Below are positions 1 through 7,425 of a stretch of DNA of 17,500 nucleotides, one piece after another. This stretch comes from Conus ventricosus (taxonomy: Eukaryota > Mollusca > Gastropoda > Neogastropoda > Conidae): NCBI GenBank assembly GCA_018398815.1, contig CM031616.1:32466292-32483791 (forward strand), given 5' to 3'. How positions within the stretch are numbered: position 1 is the first letter of the stretch; every line of letters starts with the position of its first letter. Under the pieces are notes generated by a model. The model made no database searches and was not told the origin of the DNA. It saw only the letters and a list, made by a program, of their open reading frames with translations. Made by a program: the position numbers and the translations under genes.

Positions 1-1167
1 CAAAGGAAATCAGTTTAGGCTGGGCTGACCTAATTTGCACTCCCGATTCGTTAGTAAGCATTTTGTTTGGTACGTCCATAATGTTCAGGCTCAACGTAGT
101 GTTAAGGTAAAGTATTGAACTTGTGAACAAACATCGAGTTCCCAGGCTGTTCAAATTGGTGTCCAGTTCAGTTGGCATACGCCCAGTCGAGCACCCGCCA
201 GCACTATCTTGCAGGGTAACAGTTCACTCCCTTGAACAAAACGCTAGTTTATTAACAACAATGTTCTGTTGATCATCGCAGACTTGACAATTTTTGTGAA
301 AAACGAGATGGAAATCACCGAGTTCTATTACAAAAGAAACTGTAAGTCCGTGATCTCATACACAAATTAGTGGGTCAATTATGAAACGTAAACGTAGTCA
401 GTTTTGAGGTTTAATGGCATCACTTCGTTTCAAGCATTTCAGTCGTGTATTGTTCGGCTGTTTTTTCGCGAACAATGTTGCTGACAATTGTCGGTCAGAA
501 CGCTTGTTGAGATCAAGATTAGCTAATCCATGAATGATGTACTTCCTTTCCAAAATGGCGACTGTTTTTGCTGACGCCGATTCGTTTAAAAATTCAATCA
601 TACTGCGTATTCATAGTTTTAAAAAAGAAAGCAGATCATTGAAGACAATGAAATGTGCAACTGCAATAAATCACTGTTCAGGAGTGTGTGGAAAATGCGA
701 AAAAAAAAGCTAACCAGTTTTGTCAAGTGCGAGCGTGTATGAAACGACCCAGTCGTACCATCAATAATGGTATACATGTATCAAATAGGAGGGTTTACGG
801 GCAGGTACGTATGTATGTCAGTGTTAGAGCATTGTCGTCGTACTTCTTGCGTCTGACCACTGCCCAAGTCTTACTCTAATGATATCACAATGACTTCGAT
901 GTCGACGCCTTCAAGGCAGAGTGCGCGCATAAAGGTTGAAAGGTCGGGTATGCTAATAACGTCGATTATGACTTGCATGTGCTACGTCTGCGAAGAATTG
1001 TGTCGTCAACACTGTCTGAACACCGGCTCAACATTGTAAACATCTATGTCTGAGGGCACCCGTAGGTATAGCGTGTAGGGAAAAATTGGCAAGATTGAAC
1101 AAGCTCCTGGTACACTGAGCAAAGAAGTCTGCTGGAAAGCAACTTTGCCCCTCCCACAATCTGTCAA
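1..1167 (+). repeat. Left outer arm (block A) of the palindrome
   Basis: This block aligns along its whole length to the reverse complement of 5248-6490. Strong stretches are around 23-61 (with about 6430-6488), 130-235 (with about 6260-6370), 555-700 (with about 5745-5890), and 846-1167 (with 5248-5594). No open frame is conserved between the two copies and short frames here have no recognisable domain, so I treat it as non-coding repeat. It begins before the window. Positions 1168-1233, between this block and the next repeat, show nothing I recognise. Confidence 0.85.
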
Positions 1168-1233
1168 TTTCCGCGACCATTTTTCGGGTAATGTGGTCTC
1201 TCCTGCGTATATGTATGTACGTATGTGCCATTT

Positions 1234-2031
1234 TCTGTGCCACCTCAGTGGCATTGCACCCATGCCACTCATTCCTGTCTACAGCCACAGCGTGGTCTAG
1301 CCCGCCTTAGCCCCGGCACCGGCAAACCACAGGGAGCAGACAATGTCATCAAAAGGCAACCCACCAGAGGAGACACTGCGCCGCTGCCGAGTCATTCGGT
1401 GGTGTTCAGTGGTGTCTGTCCTGATCCAACATAAACAGGACACTACCTGCTAAGCTCCCTTCTGACGGCAATAGTTGCGGAGCCGGCGTGAGTAAGTTCT
1501 CCTTCCAGAAGGCGCCACCACGCCTGTCCAACAACAGCCCCCATGAACTTGCCGATACCGGTGACCCCGACGGAACCAAACCAAGGCCATAGACGTGGAG
1601 AGGACATCAAAACGGAGGTCACCACGAGAGCAGGGCATGAAGAGCCACAGAAATTGAGCCTTTTTTAAATGCTGATTGATGAGAATGAGGATGATGACGA
1701 TGATGCCATGGATATCCATTCCGGTCTGAAACTGCATGACAAGTCGGTACTCTACGTTACTTTTATAACCTATCCCAGTGTCAATCAGGCCCGAGAAATA
1801 CAGACACCAGCAGTGTTGGTCAGGAAATTTGAGCAACACTCCCAGACTAGCATTCATTCAGTGGATGAAACTCGACTGTGTGGTCCCAGTCTGTCCAGCT
1901 GAGCCCGTAGCAAACTCAACTCTAGGTAGGAGCGAGTCGGGGCAGAAAAATCTCACATGGCTCTGATGAGAATCGAGCCCACGACCTTTCAGTCGGGAGT
2001 CCGTGACGTTAACCACTTCGCCACGGCGGCT
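1234..2031 (-). mobile_element. tRNA-headed dispersed repeat, copy 1 (long SINE-like element)
   Basis: Read on the minus strand, the element starts near 2031 with a tRNA-like segment and runs about 730 bp to a 3' end near 1234, in a short motif reading GGTGGCACAGA. Copy 2 at about 4118-4826 (plus strand) aligns along nearly all of it, and copy 3 at 13604-13935 aligns to its 3' third (1234-1530). Shared words include CATGCAGTTTCAG, GGTGGCGCC and AACACCACC. Pol III-type boxes at the 5' end and absence of a conserved frame point to a SINE-like RNA-copied element, although 0.8 kb is long for a SINE. It lies between palindrome blocks A and B. Confidence 0.7.
1960..2031 (-). promoter_or_regulatory. 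tRNA-like head with Pol III A and B boxes
   Basis: On the minus strand, 2023-2013 reads TGGCGAAGTGG, a full match to the internal A-box consensus of tRNA genes, and 1979-1969 reads GGCTCGATTCT, close to the B-box GGTTCGANTCC. Their spacing fits a tRNA. The ends do not pair as an acceptor stem, so this is a tRNA-derived promoter of a repeat rather than a working tRNA gene. Confidence 0.7.
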
Positions 2032-2039
2032 GGTCAGAA

Positions 2040-2275
2040 GGCGATTTGTTTGTTGATAAAGATTAGCAGCAGCTTTGATATCTGGTGTCCTAAAACGATA
2101 ACAGTGCCCTTTGACTTGGTGCTGGGAGCTGGGCAGGTGCGCATCGATCACATTTCCTGTTTTCTTTGGTTTTCTTTTCTCTTTTTCCTCTGTTTCTTGC
2201 TTTGTTTCCTCTTTTTCTTCTTCTCTTTCTTCTTTGTCTTTCTTTCTTTCTCTCTTGTTTTCCTGTCTCCTTTCC
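2040..2275 (-). repeat. Palindrome block B plus pyrimidine tract (left copy)
   Basis: Positions 2040-2155 match the reverse complement of 5044-5150, with exact runs of 20 and 15 nt. Next to it, 2157-2275 is an almost pure pyrimidine tract (mixed TTTC, TTCC and CTCTT words); the right copy has the matching purine tract in the same relative place (4946-5035). The long translated frame across the tract on the opposite strand, rich in Lys and Glu, is a product of this composition and not a gene. Confidence 0.75.
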
Positions 2276-2284
2276 CTGTATCTT

Positions 2285-2735
2285 ACGAAGTAACCGTTAC
2301 AAATTGATGAGTATTTTTTGGTGACATGAACTTCACCTTTCGTATTTCCCACGCGCTATCAAAATAAACAGGGTTTGATTTTTTGCAGTCATTGTCTTCT
2401 TGCTCTTCTATTGTCAGTATTTGTTTTACTTTTGAATTGACCTGCTCACAAAAAATAGTTTTCAAAAATGTATTTAAAAAAAAAGAGCCTTCGTACCAAA
2501 TGTATTCATTGCATGTTATAACAAACAATTATCCTCTTTGTTTCTCCCCCCCTCCCCGTCCCCTCTTAACCTTTTCAGACCTGACGTGGCGACTGGCTTC
2601 GTAAACCTTCCTGGTCAAGTAGAACTGGCTGATCAGTAAGAAGATCAGCGCTGCTTGACTCAAACTGTCGGAAGTCTGAACTGCATATAAAAACACATAA
2701 CTACACAATTATAACTGTTTGACTCAAACTGGCAT
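2285..2735 (+). repeat. Left inner arm (block C) of the palindrome
   Basis: This AT-rich block aligns to the reverse complement of 3445-3870. Anchors are 2343-2360 with 3793-3810 (17 of 18 bases), 2517-2529 with 3644-3656 (13 of 13), and the words around 2565-2610 with 3560-3622. A small local hairpin, GCTGATC/GATCAGC, lies near 2630-2652. No gene is seen. Confidence 0.8.
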
Positions 2736-2738
2736 ACG

Positions 2739-2740
<2 letters not shown>

Positions 2741-2785
<45 letters not shown>

Positions 2786-2891
2786 TTATGTGTATATATG
2801 TATACATATATGTATACTTATATGTATATATATAGGTATATATATATATATATATATATATCTTTCTATCTATCTATCTATCTATCTATCT
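2741..2891. repeat. Compound microsatellite: (CA)n, TATG/TA-rich, (CTAT)n
   Basis: (AC)n runs over 2741-2783, followed by TATG/TATA-rich sequence to about 2861, and (CTAT)n over about 2865-2891. It lies at the inner edge of the left palindrome arm and marks where arm homology is lost. Confidence 0.95.
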
Positions 2892-3411
2892 GTCTGTATA
2901 TATGGCCACTCAGATTGTTCCATATCTTTTCATCTCCCTTGCTTTCTTAAATGGATCCTCAACCATAGGTTCAAAGATTGTCCCCTACATTTTATACTGT
3001 TTGCATAATGTTTTTAGTTTTTCAGCAACTATTTTCCTCTCCACACTTTCGTTTTGTTTTATTTACTCCCTTTCACTGGCTGCTTTGGGGGTGTTGTTGG
3101 ATTCTTTTTTTGAATCCTTGGTGTGAGAACACCATAGAATTATGCACTGTGGTGTGTCTCTATTAGAGGCCAAGAGGACTTAACCGTGTCTCTCTGATAA
3201 GTCGGATTTAGCAGACGAAAGGCCTAGGAGCAGGCAGTACGTGTAGATCTGTCTTTGAGAGGGATTGCGATGATTCCCTCATGCAGCTAGAGAAGGTTTT
3301 GCATATTTTTAATATATATTTTCCCATTTTGTTTTCGAAATCTTAGCCAGTCATTACTATAATTATGGAAGAATTGTTAACCTAAACGTGTTCTCCCTAC
3401 TATTTAATTGT
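2892..3411. other. Central spacer of the palindrome, no recognisable gene
   Basis: This about 520 bp segment has no mirrored partner that I can see. Its short frames give hydrophobic peptides with no recognisable motif, and I do not call a gene. It would be the loop if the arms paired, or the remaining unique interior if the whole is a transposon. Confidence 0.5.
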
Positions 3412-3444
3412 TTATATATATATATTTAGAGAGAGTGTCAAGAA

Positions 3445-3870
3445 GCTTAAGGTTGTGTGGTCGTATGTCTTTTATTTTAATCCCAGTTCAGAGTTAGCAT
3501 AGTGTAAAGTCAAGCAGAGTTGACCTTCCAACTGAATAACGAAAACAGCGTCACTGGGAAGATTACACAGCCTGTTGCTACGCCAGGTCCGAAAAGATTA
3601 AAACGGGAGAGGGGAGGTGTGGGAAGAGACAAAGAAGATGATGATTGTTTGTTATAGCAGGTCGGTAGTAGGCCTAGTAGGTAGCGTTTTTGTCACAGTT
3701 TGGTAAATCTTCTGTGAGCAGGTCAGTTCATAGACGGAGAAAGTATCGACGGGGAAAGGAGTAGTAGATAAAGACTGAAACAGTCTCTTCTCGATAGTGC
3801 GTGGGAAATAGGAAACGTGATGTTTATGTCACCTGGAAATGGTTATTAGTCTGAGACAGCAATTTCGTAA
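3445..3870 (-). repeat. Right inner arm (block C') of the palindrome
   Basis: Reverse complement of block C (2285-2735). Matching pieces in order are the stretch near 3500-3540 with about 2648-2690, 3560-3622 with 2550-2610, 3644-3656 with 2517-2529, a GTGAGCAGGTCA-type word near 3715-3727, and 3793-3840 with 2310-2360. After about 3870 homology with the left arm stops. Positions 3871-4117 have no partner in the window and no gene that I can support. Confidence 0.8.
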
Positions 3871-4117
3871 AAGTGATTTCAGAGTGTTCATGTTCATTGG
3901 AAAATTGTCATAGTCTTGTTAAACGGATACTGCATCCCTTGATTGAGTCGGAACCAAATCCGTATCAAACTTGAATGCGTCCTTCCGTGCGCATATTTCG
4001 TGCGTCCAGTAAGTAAAACGGAAGAGTTTATTCATTTGAAAGGATTAAAGTCGGTCTGGTTGTTTTTTTGTTGTTGCATATTTGTGCCAGCAGACAAACA
4101 CACGAGCTAGTAGGGCC

Positions 4118-4826
4118 ATGGCGTAACGCCGGGGATACCCGGTTTGGGAAGTCGCCCATCAGACCATTTATTTATGGGATTTTTTTTGGGCCCCGACCGG
4201 CTCCTACCAAAATGGAGTTTGCTGTGGGTTTAAGGTGAGAAGAATGGAAGCGCAGTGGAATTTCATCCGCTTAGTGGACGCATTTCTGAGTTGCTCAGAG
4301 TTTTGCACCAACACTGCAGGTGTCTGGAACTCTCAGGCCTGGTTGACGCCGGGAAATATTATGGAAGTAAGCGTAGAGATGAGCTCTGTCATGCAGTTTC
4401 AGGCCAGAGTGGAGCTCCACGGCATTAACTTCAATATCCCCATTCCCATCGATCAGCCTCCGGCCGGGGTGAGTTTGAGACAGCAGAGTAGTCAGCAAAT
4501 TCATGGGGGGCTATGACGAGAAAGACGAGGTGGCGCCCTCCAGTGGGCGATTGCTAATTTACGCCAGCGATGCGATAGAACAATTAATGCCATCAATAGA
4601 GAAGGGAAGACACGGAGGTTGGGGGGGGGGGGGAGGGAGGGGGGACTCAGTGCATACTGTCCGGTATATTATATGTTAATGAGGAACAGGCACCATCTAA
4701 CACCACCTAAAGGACTCCTCCAGCAGTACAGCGTCTTCTTCGGCAGGTTGCTCCAGGACGATTTAAAGTTGATACTTCCCACGTCGGTCAATAGCACTGG
4801 GACTGCCACAGAACATACACGCGTAT
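4118..4826 (+). mobile_element. tRNA-headed dispersed repeat, copy 2
   Basis: Aligns to the minus strand of 1234-2031 along nearly its full length. The best stretches are 4190-4240, 4300-4430 and 4500-4545, and 4665-4760 against the part of copy 1 holding AACACCACC. The tRNA-like head is degraded: a TGGCG word at about 4125 resembles the A box, but no good B box remains. The 3' end, around 4800-4826, retains GCCACAGA and CATACACG words resembling the copy 1 end. It carries an internal G-rich expansion at 4621-4644. Its place in the right arm does not mirror that of copy 1, so it probably inserted independently. Confidence 0.65.
4621..4644 (+). repeat. Poly-G tract
   Basis: Run of G with two interrupting A bases inside repeat copy 2; absent from copy 1 at the corresponding place. 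Confidence 0.9.
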
Positions 4827-4942
4827 GAACGTGTAAGAGACGAGAAAGTTGAGGGTGGGAGGTGGGGGGTTTTAGAGCAGAGGGAGGGAGTCAGAATGTG
4901 CCTAATGGGGACAATGCCTATGAGATGGGACAGAAGATGTGG

Positions 4943-4945
<3 letters not shown>

Positions 4946-5001
<56 letters not shown>

Positions 5002-5150
5002 AGAAAGAAAGAAAGAAAGAAAGAAAAGAAAAGGAACATGGAAGTTAATCGATATACACCTGCCCAGCTCCCAGCACTAATTTAAAGGGCACTTTTATCG
5101 TTGTAGGACACCAGATATCTTAGCTGCTGTTAACCTGTAACACACAAATC
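4946..5150 (+). repeat. Purine tract plus palindrome block B' (right copy)
   Basis: (GA)n over 4946-4995 and (AAAG)n over about 4999-5033 are followed by 5044-5150, the reverse complement of 2040-2155. The purine tract on this side and the pyrimidine tract on the left occupy equivalent positions, suggesting both derive from one ancestral tract, with (GA)n later expanded here. Positions 4827-4945 show no gene. Confidence 0.8.
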
Positions 5151-5189
5151 ATCATCTGTGCAGCGGAGACCACTACCCTACTGGGGGAC

Positions 5190-5202
5190 CGGGGGGGGGG
5201 GT

Positions 5203-5245
<43 letters not shown>
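5190..5245 (+). repeat. Poly-G tract at the B'/A' junction
   Basis: About 55 consecutive positions are G apart from one T. The tract lies between block B' and block A' of the right arm, with no counterpart at the left A/B junction. Length is probably polymorphic or assembly-uncertain. Confidence 0.9.
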
Positions 5246-5247
5246 CG

Positions 5248-6490
5248 TGACATATTGTGGGAGGAGTAAACTTGCTCTTCAGCAGACTTCTTTGCTCTGT
5301 GTACCTGGTCCTCGTTCAGCCGAGCCTATCAACTTCTACACGCTGAACCTACGGCGGCAGAGGAACAGTGCACAGTGTTGAGCCAGTGTTCCCGCAGTGT
5401 TGAGAATACCACACCGCACAGACCTTGGCAACCACACGAAAAACAACACAATTGACGTCATCTGCATACCTGACCTTTCACCTCTTTGTGCGCACTCCGC
5501 CTGAAAGGCACGAATACCTGCCGCTCAAACAAAAGACGTTGACATCATTGCGATATTATTAGAACGTTAAACTTGGGCAGTGGTCAGACGCAAGCAGTAA
5601 GACAATAATGTTAAAGCACTGATAGATGTGCCTGCCCGTAAAGTTTCGCATTCGTCACCGCTGACACATGTATTCCTATACAAATATCGGTAATACGCCA
5701 GGGTCGTCTCGCACAGCTCCCTCTCGGCAAAACAGGATTTTGTGTCCACATTTTCTACACAGGCCTGATATTATCCGATTGGATGCGCTTCTGTTTTGCA
5801 TGCACGATTCATTGTTTTCACTTATCTGCTTTTTTAGATATGCTGTATGATGCAATTTATGATTGGATCGGCCTCAGCGAAAACAATCGCCACTCGAGAA
5901 GGCAGGTAGCCTGCGTCACACTAGACCAGGTTTTTGAAAGCCAACCTGACTTGTCATTGTAACATCGATAAGGAAAAAGACCACGGAAAGAAGACGGATG
6001 TAATCTGCCAACTTGCCACTCTCAAAACGTTGCAGACACATCTGGTCAATGCTTGAAACAGTGCCCCGTCCTGTCAAGCCTGAGAACTGGCGACGTCTGC
6101 AGTTCGTAATTGAGTTATAAGTTTGCGTACTTCGATCTTCAACTTAGAGTTTCTTTCTTGACACAACTCAGCGATCTGCCACCTTTATCTGCACAGATAG
6201 TCAGGTTTGCAATATCAACATTTTATCGTTGTGGTGACTGAATGGTCGTTTTTTCAAGAGCATGAACACTTACCCTACAAGATACTGCGGCCGGTGCTCG
6301 ACAGAGATTTAGACTGTTAGGCCAAAGCCAGCTGAACTCGAACCATTTTCAATAGCCTGTGAACTCGATTCAAAAGTTTATTATTTTGAAAATACTGTTA
6401 GCCCAAATATTATCGACATTGTCGGTGAAATGATTACCTACGAATCGAGAGCGCACATATAAGTCAGCACAGCATAAATTGATTTTCGTG
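5248..6490 (-). repeat. Right outer arm (block A') of the palindrome
   Basis: Reverse complement of block A along its full length, including the exact 24-nt match 5571-5594 with 846-869 and the 18-nt match 5280-5297 with 1117-1134. Homology is still clear at about 6430-6488 (with bases 1-61), so the arm may continue to the right of 6490; that cannot be tested because its partner would lie left of the window. No conserved reading frame. Confidence 0.85.
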
Positions 6491-6669
6491 ACAGAAGAGC
6501 TTTAATGGAAATGTATTCCTTTGCCTGAATCAAACAATTCCCAGATAACCCCGAGCGATCTTTTTTTTTTTCCCCTCGGCGATTTACTAATGATTAAAGC
6601 TTAAAGGTGGGCCAATTGAAAATAAGAACAAGAATCTTTTCGACATCACAGAGGTAGACGATCTAGGCT

Positions 6670-6699
6670 CGCGATTGAAAAAAAAAAGTTCGTACAGTT
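6670..6699 (-). repeat. Inverted partial copy of the 6974-7017 segment
   Basis: CGCGATTGAAAA, an A-run, then GTTCGTACAGTT matches the reverse complement of 6974-7017, where the A-run is longer. This suggests a small repeat family with copies in both orientations. The flanks 6491-6669 and 6700-6914 show no gene. Confidence 0.65.
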
Positions 6700-6914
6700 A
6701 AGAACTGCGTTGCCACACCTTGTGCATTACAACGCCAATTCTAATGGTTTCCATAGTCCCTGACACATGGTGCGTGTTACTGCAGCTTTCCTTCAGCCAG
6801 CGCCATTGCTCTCTCCTTTCCATCATGTAGGGTGTCCTTTATTCGCTCAGTGGACGCACTTAGTTTCCACTTTTCCTATCAGTTTACCAGCCCACATATT
6901 TCATTTTACCAGCA

Positions 6915-7057
6915 TTCAGCTCTAGTGAAGGCGTTGAATGAGAACGAGAACTACCCTACTGACGTGTTTTGAGAACTGTACGAACCGTGTTTTTTTTTTT
7001 TTTTCTTTTCAATCGCGACGCTAGCTCGTTCTCATTCAACGCCTTCCTAGAGCTGAA
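6915..7057. repeat. Short foldback (inverted repeat, ~33 bp arms)
   Basis: Arms 6915-6948 and 7025-7057 are reverse complements over about 33 bp with a single-base indel (extra T near 6925). They enclose a 76-bp loop with a long T-run. The size and shape suit a small foldback or MITE-like element. A single site cannot show that it moved. Confidence 0.8.
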
Positions 7058-7110
7058 CTCTGAAGCGATCAAAGCTAAGTGAATTTTCGTTGTCCTATTT
7101 GTTTGTACCT

Positions 7111-7147
7111 TGTCTGAAGAAGACCTAAGAGGTCGAAACGCGTAGTG
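7111..7147 (+). other. Hammerhead-ribozyme-like motif (candidate)
   Basis: CTGAAGA is followed by an extra A, then a perfect 5-bp hairpin (GACCT, loop AAG, AGGTC) and GAAAC. This resembles the CUGANGA, helix II, GAAA order of the hammerhead core. After it, ACGCGTA could form a minimal helix III ending in a GUA cleavage triplet. The extra A and a weak helix I, with only wobble pairs visible, depart from the consensus. Hammerhead motifs are known in Penelope-like elements; no Penelope reverse transcriptase is visible here. Confidence 0.3.
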
Positions 7148-7425
7148 TTTTGTCTTGTGACTCGTTTGTCCACGTTTCTGTGGGCGGTTCGCTAACATTT
7201 ATTTCAGATTTGTTTAGATTTCCGCCTGCAGTCGTCACACTTTGCAACTAGATCTACCAGCATTGTTGATAATCGCATTACAAAGTTGATCATCTCTTTC
7301 TTCTACCCATTGCTTTTTTTTATCCCCTTCAAATGCTAATTTGCAGGGAAGCAGTAATCACTTTAAAAGATGGTCAAAACAGAAGTGTTGGATCATGGTC
7401 TGTAGTTTGATTTACCATACATGAC

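Larger units (their letters stand above)
1..6490. repeat. Large imperfect palindrome (long inverted repeat, ~6.5 kb or more)
   Basis: Sequence on the left recurs as its reverse complement on the right in mirrored order: 1-1167 with 5248-6490, 2040-2155 with 5044-5150, 2285-2735 with 3445-3870. Exact anchors include 24 nt (846-869 with 5571-5594), 20 nt (2120-2139 with 5057-5076), 18 nt (1117-1134 with 5280-5297), 15 nt (2077-2091 with 5105-5119) and 13 nt (2517-2529 with 3644-3656). The homology is diverged, with many small indels, so it is old. Arms differ by later insertions: a repeat at 1234-2031 on the left, and about 1 kb including a related repeat between 3870 and 4946 on the right. The left arm still matches at base 1, so the outer end lies outside the window. 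It could be a DNA element with very long terminal inverted repeats, or an old inverted segmental duplication. I found no coding sequence in the arms. Confidence 0.85.

Noticed and set aside
1960..2031. Functional tRNA gene on the minus strand
   Set aside because: A and B boxes are good, but the ends cannot form an acceptor stem, and the segment is the head of a longer dispersed repeat.
1858..2352. Long minus-strand frame rich in Lys and Glu (164 residues)
   Set aside because: It is the translation of the pyrimidine tract plus the tRNA-like repeat; no domain, and the right-arm copy has no matching frame.
2790..3008. Ile/Tyr/Ser-rich frame
   Set aside because: Translation of TA and CTAT repeats at the palindrome edge.
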